Assembly: GCA_018609945.1 (NCBI GenBank)
Contig: JAHENO010000332.1
Coordinates: forward strand, 1-6,438
Direction of reading: 5' to 3'
DNA from: Haloarculaceae archaeon
Lineage (GTDB): Archaea > Halobacteriota > Halobacteria > Halobacteriales > Haloarculaceae
DNA length: 6,438 nt
In this document: piece by piece, positions 1 through 5,860 of the stretch
How the letters are laid out: every line of letters starts with the position of its first letter
How positions within the stretch are numbered: the stretch's first letter is position 1
Notes under the pieces: generated by a model
The model's input: only the letters and a program-made list of their open reading frames with translations
The model's database searches: none
Told to the model about the DNA's origin: nothing
Translations under genes and position numbers: made by a program

Positions 1-78
1 GACGTCGGCGAGCGGGCCCGGTTCGGTCGGGATGAAATCGACCAGGCACTCGCCGGCGACGAGTACGTCCGGCGTCAT
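1..78 (-). CDS. PfkB-family sugar kinase, N-terminal fragment (runs off the left edge)
   Basis: Only the first 26 codons are in the window, read leftward from an ATG at 78. The translation begins MTPDVLVAGECLVDFIP and continues TEPGPLADV. A short hydrophobic strand followed by G-E-x-L-x-D-x-I/F-P is the usual opening of PfkB/ribokinase-fold kinases such as fructokinase and 2-keto-3-deoxygluconate kinase. These transfer phosphate from ATP to a sugar or sugar acid in the cytoplasm. Codon third positions are nearly all G or C, as in the other genes here. The catalytic and ATP-binding motifs lie in the C-terminal part and cannot be seen, so the substrate is unknown. It starts 37 bases after the stop of the zinc-ribbon gene on the same strand, and near a sugar-type ABC importer, which fits a carbohydrate-use locus. 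The family call is inference from a short segment. Confidence 0.7.
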   Translation of the reverse strand, partial: MTPDVLVAGECLVDFIPTEPGPLADV

Positions 79-103
79 ACCCAACGGTGGCCCCCGGGCC
101 GGC

Positions 104-109
104 AAAAAA
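104..109 (-). terminator. Possible T-rich transcription terminator after the zinc-ribbon gene
   Basis: On the minus strand a run of six T lies six bases downstream of the TGA stop at 116-118. Archaeal RNA polymerase often stops at U-rich tracts without needing a hairpin. The same run lies about 27 bases upstream of the kinase ATG at 78, so it could instead be a poor TATA box for a leaderless kinase transcript. The sequence does not decide between the two. Confidence 0.3.
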
Positions 110-115
110 CCTGTG

Positions 116-454
116 TCACTCCAGTTGTTCGAGACAGCCCGAACAGTACGTCGCCTCGGCCACGTTGCGCGTGCCACACGAGTCACACCTGGTCAGGGGC
201 TGGTCCCCCGTGGAGTCGCTACTGCTCGCGGTGTGGGCCCGCGCCGACCTCGATTGTGCGGCGACCGTCGCCAGGTGGCCGTCGCGGTCGTCGGTCCCGA
301 GGTCGTGGTGCTCGTCCATCCGGGCGATGAGTTCGTCGTCCCGGAGCCACTCCAGGAACCGCAACAGCTGGAAGAACATGACCGTCGGCATCACGATCAC
401 GAACACCGCGACCCCCAGACGCCAGGCGACGGCCAGCGGTCCCAGGTCGGCCAT
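116..454 (-). CDS. Small membrane-anchored zinc-ribbon protein, function unknown
   Basis: This 112-residue protein has one hydrophobic segment at about residues 13-31 (LGVAVFVIVMPTVMFFQLL). An amphipathic acidic stretch follows (about 33-60), then a Ser/Asp-rich linker, and a C-terminal zinc ribbon. The ribbon is CX2C-X10-CX2C, with cysteines 90, 93, 104 and 107 (CDSCGTRNVAEATYCSGC). Such tails usually bind one zinc ion. Small haloarchaeal proteins with one membrane segment and a terminal zinc ribbon are common and mostly uncharacterised. The start at 454 is supported by a purine-rich GGGAGGGG one base upstream (456-463), although the spacing is short. It is divergent from the ABC operon and ends 37 bases before the kinase start, so the two minus-strand genes could share a transcript. 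No function is proposed. A role in the transporter is not shown. Confidence 0.75.
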   Translation of the reverse strand: MADLGPLAVAWRLGVAVFVIVMPTVMFFQLLRFLEWLRDDELIARMDEHHDLGTDDRDGHLATVAAQSRSARAHTASSSDSTGDQPLTRCDSCGTRNVAEATYCSGCLEQLE

Positions 455-518
455 ACCCCTCCCAGGGTTCGGAGGCCCAAAGAGGTTCGGCCCGGCTGCC
501 GGTCCCCGGTCAACTCAA

Positions 519-564
519 GTCACCGAAATATTGTCACTTTATGGTTGTCACACGATCACACGAT
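519..564. repeat. Short direct repeats in the divergent promoter region
   Basis: GTCAC occurs at 519-523, 533-537 and 547-551, so successive copies start exactly 14 bases apart. Overlapping the last copy is a perfect tandem 8-mer, CACACGAT at 549-556 and again at 557-564. The block lies between the two divergent promoters and overlaps the putative minus-strand TATA box, a suitable place for a regulator to bind. No known operator consensus was recognised. Confidence 0.45.
526..532 (-). promoter_or_regulatory. Possible TATA box for the zinc-ribbon gene
   Basis: The minus strand reads CAATATTTCG here, the best TATA-like stretch upstream of the ATG at 454. Counting about 26 bases downstream puts the start of transcription near 502. 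That gives a leader of roughly 48 bases ending in the GGGAGGGG ribosome site. A second A/T stretch (CCATAAAG on the minus strand, 537-544) is an alternative. Confidence 0.35.
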
Positions 565-615
565 AATTGGGGGACTGCGGTCAAAGTATGTGAGAAAATA
601 AATAAGAAATCTGTC

Positions 616-654
616 TGTTTGCAGTAATTATAAATATTGTAGTTCTGTAAAACA
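616..654. promoter_or_regulatory. Imperfect inverted repeat flanking the importer TATA box (possible operator)
   Basis: TGTTTGCAG (616-624) and CTGTAAAACA (645-654) are inverted copies with a one-base offset: TGTTT pairs with AAACA and CAG with CTG. They bracket the TATA box at 628-635. A dimeric regulator bound here would cover the core promoter. The regulator is unknown, and AT-rich sequence makes chance pairing more likely. Confidence 0.3.
628..635 (+). promoter_or_regulatory. TATA box of the ABC importer operon
   Basis: TTATAAAT lies in an AT-rich island within otherwise GC-rich DNA. Its centre is about 32 bases upstream of the ATG at 664. The usual distance of about 26 bases puts the transcript start near 657-660, so the message would have almost no leader. 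This fits the absence of a ribosome-binding site in front of the first gene. A perfect 8-base palindrome, ACAGCTGT (655-662), sits at the predicted transcript start. Confidence 0.65.
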
Positions 655-663
655 ACAGCTGTA

Positions 664-2121
664 ATGGTTGATATGAACCAGCACAGTCAGGACGGCACGC
701 GTGGTGTTTCGCGACGGCGGTTCCTGGCGGCGACCGGGGCGACGGGCGCCACCATGTGGATCGCCGGCTGTGGCGGCGGTGGCGGCGGTGGCGAGGGACC
801 AGTCGAGATGACGATGGACGGTGAGTGGGCCGACGCACAGGAGCCAGTCGTCAACGCACTGTACGACGCGGGTCTGAGCGAGGACATCGATGTGGAGATC
901 CTGCCGGGCGACTTCGAGACCGGTGCACGGCGCTCGGAGTTCACGTCCGCCCTAGACGCCGGGCGGGCGAGCCCGGACGTCTTCATGATGGACTCGGGAT
1001 GGACGATCCCCTTCATCGTGCGCGATCAGCTGGTCAATCTCAGCGAGGAACTGTCGTCGGACACGCTCGATTACATCCAGAGCGACTATCTGGAGGCGGC
1101 GGTGAGTACGGCCAGTGATCCGGAGACCGGTGACCTCTACGGGGTGCCGGCGTTCCCGGACTACCCGGTGATGCACTACCGGAAGGACCTGGTCGAGGAG
1201 GCCGGCTACGACCCCGAGGGCGAGAACTGGGCGACCGAGCCGATGACCTGGCAGCGGTTCGCGGAGGTCGCGGCCGATGTCTGGGACCAAAACGACGACC
1301 TCAACTACGGGTTCACCACCCAGGGCGACGCCTACGAGGGGACGTCCTGTTGTACGTTCAACGAGATGATGACCTCGTGGGGCGGCGCGTACTTCGGTGA
1401 CCACGAGAACCTCTTCGGGCCGGTCGGCGACCGGCCGATCACCGTCAACGAACAGCCCGTCATCGACACGATCCGGATGGTGCGGTCGTTCATGGAGGGC
1501 CCCGACGCGGAGAACGCGCACCCGGACTTCCCGCAGATCACCACCACGGACATCATCGAGTTCACCGAGGAGCCATCGCGGGAACCCTTCACGGGCGGGA
1601 ACGCGGCCTTCATGCGCAACTGGCCGTACGCGATCAGGATCAACATCGGCGAGGACGCCGCGTTCGACCCGAGCGACTACGACGTCATGCCGATGCCCTT
1701 CCGCGTCGAGGAGGGGCAGGGTGCCTACCAGGGCACCGGCGGCACCAGCCACGCGCTCGGTGGGTGGCATCTCACGGTCAACCCGAACAGCCAGAAACTC
1801 GACCAGTCCATCCAGGTGCTGGAAGCCTTCGCCAACCAGAGCGTGATGGTCACCGTGATGGAGGAGTTGGGCAACCTGCCCCCGGACCCGGCGGTCACCG
1901 AGCAGGTCGACGAGAGCCAGGTCGGGGGCATCGCTAACTACCTCGATACGCTCGCGGTGGCCGGCCAGAACACTGTCCCGCGGCCCGTGACGACGGTCTG
2001 GCCCGACGAGTCGCCGCTCATCTCCGACCAGATCAACCAGGCCTACCAGAACAACAAGTCCCCCGAGCAGGCGATGGCCGACCTGGAAGAGGGGCTCGCA
2101 AACGTCGAGGAGAGCGCCTAA
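664..2121 (+). CDS. Extracellular sugar-binding lipoprotein of a CUT1-type ABC importer
   Basis: This 485-residue protein is the likely solute-binding component (family 1, MalE-like), which captures the substrate outside the membrane and hands it to the permeases. The N-terminus has a twin-arginine export motif, SRRRFLAATG (residues 16-25), then a hydrophobic stretch and a lipobox, IAGC (33-36). A run of seven glycines follows Cys36, a typical haloarchaeal flexible linker after a Tat lipoprotein anchor. The mature part is strongly acidic and has the usual length for the family. Binding-site residues cannot be assigned by eye, so the substrate is open. Two adjacent cysteines (229-230) are unusual in an exported haloarchaeal protein. 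The start at 664 suits a nearly leaderless transcript; ATG at 673 (Met4) is equally possible and does not change the signal. The first permease follows 15 bases after the stop. Family is well supported by context, the sugar is inference. Confidence 0.9.
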   Translation: MVDMNQHSQDGTRGVSRRRFLAATGATGATMWIAGCGGGGGGGEGPVEMTMDGEWADAQEPVVNALYDAGLSEDIDVEILPGDFETGARRSEFTSALDAGRASPDVFMMDSGWTIPFIVRDQLVNLSEELSSDTLDYIQSDYLEAAVSTASDPETGDLYGVPAFPDYPVMHYRKDLVEEAGYDPEGENWATEPMTWQRFAEVAADVWDQNDDLNYGFTTQGDAYEGTSCCTFNEMMTSWGGAYFGDHENLFGPVGDRPITVNEQPVIDTIRMVRSFMEGPDAENAHPDFPQITTTDIIEFTEEPSREPFTGGNAAFMRNWPYAIRINIGEDAAFDPSDYDVMPMPFRVEEGQGAYQGTGGTSHALGGWHLTVNPNSQKLDQSIQVLEAFANQSVMVTVMEELGNLPPDPAVTEQVDESQVGGIANYLDTLAVAGQNTVPRPVTTVWPDESPLISDQINQAYQNNKSPEQAMADLEEGLANVEESA

Positions 2122-2136
2122 CGCGAGGGATCTAAC

Positions 2137-3108
2137 GTGTCAACAGACACCTCGGACAGGCGGTTACTCCTCCGGCCAGTACACTGGCTGGAGACCAAGT
2201 CAGAGGCGGTGTTCGCGTACATCCTGCTGGCTCCAGCCTTCTTGCTGCTGGCCGTCATCGCATTCTTCCCGCTGGTCCAGACGTTCCGGTTCTCGCTGCT
2301 CGCAGACGAGACGGCGGCAGCGAACCCGTTCGGGGGGTTCGTCGGTTTCGAGAACTACGCCGCGCTGTTGACCGGCGAAGCGCTCATTCCACAGCAGTTC
2401 CTGGATCCGACCTTCGAGACGCCCCTGCTCCAGCAGGCGCTGTTCGTAACGTTGGCCTTCGCGATCCTCAGCGTGCTCTTCGAGACGCTGATCGGGTTCG
2501 GCCAGGCACTGGTCATCGACCAGGAGTTCTACGGGCGTCGCTGGGTCCGCGTCGCGATCATCATCCCGTACGCGATTCCCATCGTCATCCAGGCGATGAT
2601 CTTCTTCCTGATGTTCAACCCGACCGTCGGCTTCGCGACGGATTTCATGCAGGCTCTTGGCATCTTCGGACAGAACCCGCTGGCGACGCCCCGCGATTCG
2701 TTCATCATCGTGCTCGTCGCCGATATCTGGAAGACGGCCGCGTTCATGGCACTGTTGATCCTCGCGGGGCTCCAGAGCGTCGACCGGGGCCTCTACGACG
2801 TGGCCAAGGTATCGGGCGCCTCGCCGTGGCAGCAGTTCAAGTACATCACGCTACCCCTGGTCGCGCCGGCACTGCTGGTCGCCATGCTCTTCCGGACGAT
2901 GGACGCGATGCGCATCTACGGGCTGATCGACGCGACTGCGGGCTGTCAGACGGTCCCCTCGATGAGCTGTCTGGTCATCACGGCCCTCCAGGAGACACGC
3001 CGGTGGGCGACCGGCTCGTCGGTGGCGTTCCTGACGGCGGTCGTCATCGCGATCGTCGTTCTCATCTATCTGTTCGGTCTGCGTGATACGGAGGCTGGTG
3101 TGACATGA
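2137..3108 (+). CDS. ABC sugar importer permease, MalF-like
   Basis: This 323-residue inner-membrane protein is one half of the transport channel. About six hydrophobic segments are visible, near residues 26-48, 98-128, 140-160, 187-213, 242-262 and 296-315. Between the fourth and fifth lies the EAA loop that docks to the ATPase: DVAKVSGASPWQQFKYITLP, residues 221-240, with the conserved Gly at 227 and the I-x-L-P ending. The loop before the last segment has two cysteines, 270 and 278, where many family members have a GGGP-type sequence; these face outward in MalF-like models and might form a disulfide. The start is GTG at 2137, chosen because GAGGGA (2124-2129) lies about seven bases upstream and the first hydrophobic segment then falls where expected. 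Its TGA overlaps the ATG of the next permease (ATGA), so translation of the two is probably coupled, giving equal amounts of a heterodimer. Confidence 0.93.
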   Translation: MSTDTSDRRLLLRPVHWLETKSEAVFAYILLAPAFLLLAVIAFFPLVQTFRFSLLADETAAANPFGGFVGFENYAALLTGEALIPQQFLDPTFETPLLQQALFVTLAFAILSVLFETLIGFGQALVIDQEFYGRRWVRVAIIIPYAIPIVIQAMIFFLMFNPTVGFATDFMQALGIFGQNPLATPRDSFIIVLVADIWKTAAFMALLILAGLQSVDRGLYDVAKVSGASPWQQFKYITLPLVAPALLVAMLFRTMDAMRIYGLIDATAGCQTVPSMSCLVITALQETRRWATGSSVAFLTAVVIAIVVLIYLFGLRDTEAGVT

Positions 3109-4079
3109 GCGGAGAAGAGCAACATCCCGACTTGGAGGCACAGGAACGGGCAGGACAGGAAGAGCCCGAACTCGACCGGGGAATCGTCGAGGCGTGGGCG
3201 GCGCGAGCGATCTCCAACCCCGACCGCGCCTACAAGGCTACCTTCTACCTCGCCACGTTCTTCTTCCTCGTGACCACGCTGTTCCCCTTCTACTGGCTGC
3301 TCATGGTGGCACTCACGCCGCGTGGCAACCTCAGCGACGTCGGCGTGCTCACGCCGGCCGGCTTCAACCCCGGCGCATTCGTCGAGATATTCACGCGGTT
3401 GCCGTTCCACCGGTACATGTTCAACAGCTTCCTCATCGCGACGGTCGCGACGGTCCTCGTGTTGTTCGTCGCGAGCCTCGCGGGCTACGTCTTCGGCCGG
3501 TTGCGGTTCCGCGGGCGGAACGCACTCCTGCTGTCGGTGCTGGTCACGTCCTTTTTTCCGCCGGCAGCCTTCTTCATCCCGCTGAACCGGCTGTTCAACA
3601 CCAACATCGACGCTCTGCGCCCGATCCTCTCGGCGGGGTCACTGTACAACACGCCCTACGCAATCTTTATTCCGTTGTCCGCGCTCTATCTCCCGCTGTC
3701 GATTTTCATCCTGATGACGTTCTACTCCCAGATCCCCGACGGGCTGGAGGACGCCGCCCGGGTCGAGGGCACGACCCGCCTGGGCGCGCTGTTCCGGGTG
3801 ATCGTCCCGCTGTCTGCACCGGGGGTCGCCACGGCGGGCGTGTTGACGTTCATCACCGTCTACAACGAGTACTTCTTCTCGTCGCTGATGACGGACGGTC
3901 GGCCGCAAAACTGGGCACCCATGCTGGAGGGTGTCCTCCGGTTCCAGGGCGAGTTCGAGGTGCTCTTTAACCTCATGGCGGCAGCGAGCATCGTCGCAGT
4001 GTTGCCGGTCGCGATACTGGTCATCGTCGCACAGGAAAAGATCGTCAGCGGACTGACCGCGGGAGCGGTCAAGGAGTAA
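3105..4079 (+). CDS. ABC sugar importer permease, MalG-like
   Basis: This 324-residue protein is the second half of the channel. An acidic, hydrophilic N-terminal tail of about 44 residues comes first. Hydrophobic segments follow near 46-69, 105-131, 141-161, 185-207, 239-262 and 287-311. The EAA loop, LEDAARVEGTTRLGALFRVI followed by VPL, spans about residues 214-236 with Gly222 as the invariant glycine. The C-terminus ends KIVSGLTAGAVKE, matching the conserved MalG-type tail that reaches toward the ATPases. The ATG at 3105 overlaps the previous stop by four bases and has GGAGG at 3090-3094, inside the upstream gene. The next gene begins four bases after the stop. Substrate is not readable from the sequence. 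Confidence 0.93.
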   Translation: MSGEEQHPDLEAQERAGQEEPELDRGIVEAWAARAISNPDRAYKATFYLATFFFLVTTLFPFYWLLMVALTPRGNLSDVGVLTPAGFNPGAFVEIFTRLPFHRYMFNSFLIATVATVLVLFVASLAGYVFGRLRFRGRNALLLSVLVTSFFPPAAFFIPLNRLFNTNIDALRPILSAGSLYNTPYAIFIPLSALYLPLSIFILMTFYSQIPDGLEDAARVEGTTRLGALFRVIVPLSAPGVATAGVLTFITVYNEYFFSSLMTDGRPQNWAPMLEGVLRFQGEFEVLFNLMAAASIVAVLPVAILVIVAQEKIVSGLTAGAVKE

Positions 4080-4083
4080 CACA

Positions 4084-5214
4084 ATGGCATCAGTCACACT
4101 CGAGAACGTCACGAAACGGTACGGAGAAGAGGTCGCGGTCGACAACATGAACCTCGAGATCGAGGACGGCGAGTTCGTCACCTTCGTCGGCCCCTCGGGG
4201 TGTGGGAAGTCGACCTCGATGGAAACCATCGCGGGCCTGACCATCCCCACCGAGGGGTCGGTCTACATCGGCGGCGAGGAGGTTACCAACCTCCCGCCGA
4301 AAGACCGGGGCATCTCGATGGTCTTCCAGAACATCGCGCTGTTCCCGCACATGGACGTCTACGACAACATCTCCTTCGGGCTCCGGTTGCGCAAGTACGA
4401 CCAGGAGGAGATCGACGAGCGCGTCCAGAAGGCCGCGGACGTCGTTCAACTGGGCGGAATGATGGACCGGATGCCCGAGGAGATGTCCGGCGGCCAGCGC
4501 CAGCGTGTCGCCATCGCGCGGGCCATCGTCCGGGAACCCGAGGTGTTCCTGATGGACGAGCCGCTGGCGAACCTCGACGCCGAACTGCGGGTCCACATGC
4601 GGACCCAGCTGCAGCGCCTGCACCGGGAACTGGACACGACCATCGTCTACGTCACCCACGACCAGGCCCAGGCGATGACGATGTCGGACCGCATCGTGGT
4701 CGTCAACGACGGCCACCTCATGCAGGTCGACCCGCCGCTTACGTGTTACAACGAGCCCGACAACCTCTTCGTCGCCGGCTTCATCGGCTCGCCGGCGATG
4801 AACTTCGTCGAGGGGCAGGCCACCGAGGACGGCTTCACCTCCACGTACATGGACACGCCCTTCGATCCGACCAACTACGGTATCGAGCCCGGCCAGAACC
4901 TGACGATGGGTATCCGGCCGGAGGACGTCTACCTCGAACGGGACACGCACCTGGCCGAAGAGCCCAGCCGGACCTACGAGGCCGTGGTCGACGTCCTCGA
5001 GCCGATGGGCGACGAGATCTTCGCCTACCTGCTGCTGGACGAGGACGTCGAGGCCAGCGCCGAGGGTCGTGGCGAGGGACAACTCCTCATCAGCCTGGAT
5101 CCCGATACCGTCATCGCCCCCGGCGACGACATCGAAATCGTCATCGACCGGAGTGACGTTCACCTCTTCGACACCGACACCGGTCAGGCAATCACACACG
5201 ACATCCTCGAGTGA
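4084..5214 (+). CDS. ABC importer ATPase, MalK/UgpC type
   Basis: This 376-residue cytoplasmic ATPase powers the importer as a dimer. All nucleotide-binding motifs are present: A-loop Tyr13, Walker A GPSGCGKST (36-44), Q-loop Gln82, ABC signature MSGGQ (134-138), Walker B VFLMDEP (154-160) with catalytic Glu159, D-loop NLD (163-165) and switch His192. The signature begins with Met rather than the usual Leu, and the motif after the switch His reads DQAQAM where DQ-x-EAM is common; neither should abolish activity. From about residue 240 a TOBE-type regulatory domain follows, with the GIRPED motif at 276-281. GGAG at 4073-4076, formed by the last codons of the permease gene, is a good ribosome site seven bases before the ATG. 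A second copy of the TOBE region follows 66 bases downstream. The ATPase class is clear; which sugar it serves is not. It resembles the ATPases of haloarchaeal pentose importers (XacJ/XacK), by inference. Confidence 0.95.
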   Translation: MASVTLENVTKRYGEEVAVDNMNLEIEDGEFVTFVGPSGCGKSTSMETIAGLTIPTEGSVYIGGEEVTNLPPKDRGISMVFQNIALFPHMDVYDNISFGLRLRKYDQEEIDERVQKAADVVQLGGMMDRMPEEMSGGQRQRVAIARAIVREPEVFLMDEPLANLDAELRVHMRTQLQRLHRELDTTIVYVTHDQAQAMTMSDRIVVVNDGHLMQVDPPLTCYNEPDNLFVAGFIGSPAMNFVEGQATEDGFTSTYMDTPFDPTNYGIEPGQNLTMGIRPEDVYLERDTHLAEEPSRTYEAVVDVLEPMGDEIFAYLLLDEDVEASAEGRGEGQLLISLDPDTVIAPGDDIEIVIDRSDVHLFDTDTGQAITHDILE

Positions 5215-5280
5215 GGTCGCATCGACGCTGACCCGTCTTTCGTCGCTTCGCTCACCGCATCCGATAGATCGCAGCCTCGT

Positions 5281-5676
5281 ATGGCCGAACTCGACTGTGG
5301 ACGGGTCCCCAGCCGCCCCGTCCAGATTGGCCAGGACGACCTCGGCGTCGAACGCGGCCAGGCCATCACCGCGGGGGTCTGCCCGGAGAACGCCTTCCTG
5401 GAACGGGACAGTCAGAAAGCGGCCGACCCCACCGAGCCGATGGACGCGATCGTGGACGTCCTCGAACCGATGGGCGACGAGGTGTTCGCCTACATGCTGC
5501 TCGGCAAGGACGTCGAGGCCAGCCCCGAGGGCCGGGGCGAGGGCCAACTGCTCATGAGTCTCTCGCCCGATACTGTCATCGGCGAGGGCGAGGAAGTGCG
5601 GATCGTCCTCGATCGCTCGAAGATCCACCTCTTCGACACTGACTCCGGCCAGGCGATCACACACGGCATCGTCTGA
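5281..5676 (+). pseudogene. Remnant of a second importer ATPase: TOBE/regulatory domain only
   Basis: These 131 codons encode only the C-terminal third of a MalK-type ATPase. Aligned without gaps from residue 20 against residues 265 onward of the intact ATPase, about 70 of 112 positions are identical by hand count. Identity is about 14 of 34 at the start and about 56 of 78 at the end, including the shared VDVLEPMGDE, DVEAS-x-EGRGEGQLL and HLFDTD-x-GQAITH blocks. Walker A, signature, Walker B and switch motifs are all missing, so it cannot hydrolyse ATP. The GIRPED motif has become GVCPEN. No ribosome site or TATA box stands before the ATG at 5281, and no alternative ATG, GTG or TTG exists back to the previous stop. 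The reading frame is intact and codon use is normal, so a free-standing TOBE protein is possible. A deleted tandem paralogue is the simpler reading, since some haloarchaeal importers carry two adjacent ATPase genes. Confidence 0.75.
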
Positions 5677-5757
5677 CATCCTCCCGCGACTGAACTCGTG
5701 AGCTCTCTCGCTGTCTTCCGTGTAGTTGCCGGCGGAACGGTCCGAACGGTGGGAGGA
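5677..5757. other. Hairpin and inverted ends, possible IS200/IS605-type element remnant
   Basis: Directly after the stop of the ATPase remnant comes CATCCTCCCGCGACTGAACT. It contains an imperfect hairpin: CGCGA (5685-5689) against TCGTG (5696-5700), one G-T pair, loop CTGAAC. TCCTCCC (5679-5685) recurs inverted as GGGAGGA (5751-5757), enclosing about 80 bases. The CATCCTCCC-plus-hairpin pattern recalls ends of IS200/IS605 elements and their short non-coding derivatives in haloarchaea. That likeness is from memory, not a search. No transposase coding sequence is present. The rest of the gap to 5830 shows nothing else recognisable. Confidence 0.3.
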
Positions 5758-5830
5758 CAGTGACTCCCGAGTCCGCGACGATGGACACGGGCGTCCCGAG
5801 GGGAGGGGCAGCCGTGTTGGGAGCCAAGAG

Positions 5831-5837
5831 TTATTTT
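5831..5837 (+). promoter_or_regulatory. TATA box of the small membrane protein gene
   Basis: TTATTTT is centred 27 bases upstream of the ATG at 5861, exactly the spacing expected for a leaderless haloarchaeal transcript. It is the only A/T-rich patch in this GC-rich gap. It supports both independent transcription of the gene and the choice of start. Confidence 0.6.
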
Positions 5838-5860
5838 CGGTATCGGCGTACGTGTGTCAC

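Noticed and set aside
32..601. Overlapping plus-strand frames across the zinc-ribbon gene and promoter region
   Set aside because: They are Arg/Pro-rich shadows of the minus-strand gene and run into AT-rich promoter DNA. The minus-strand product has a membrane segment and four correctly spaced cysteines.
771..798. Repeat of GGC/GGT codons after the lipobox, considered as a sequence repeat
   Set aside because: It encodes the glycine linker normal for haloarchaeal Tat lipoproteins and needs no further explanation.
952..1770. A 272-codon minus-strand frame inside the binding-protein gene
   Set aside because: It lies wholly within a well-supported gene, shows the same shadow composition, and has no recognisable domain or promoter.
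5215..5280. Possible terminator or promoter between the ATPase and the TOBE remnant
   Set aside because: No TATA-like box, T-run longer than three or convincing hairpin is present in these 66 bases.
4090..5679. A 529-codon open frame on the minus strand opposite the ATPase and the TOBE remnant
   Set aside because: Its translation is a Val/Asp/His/Arg-rich shadow typical of the antisense of GC-rich haloarchaeal genes, and the plus-strand frame carries clear ABC ATPase motifs. Its length only reflects that the antisense frame lacks stops in high-GC DNA.
5726..5860. A 45-codon N-terminal extension of the small membrane protein
   Set aside because: The extension is Arg/Gly/Ser/Asp-rich without hydrophobic or domain character, and a TATA box exactly 27 bases before 5861 points to a leaderless start there.
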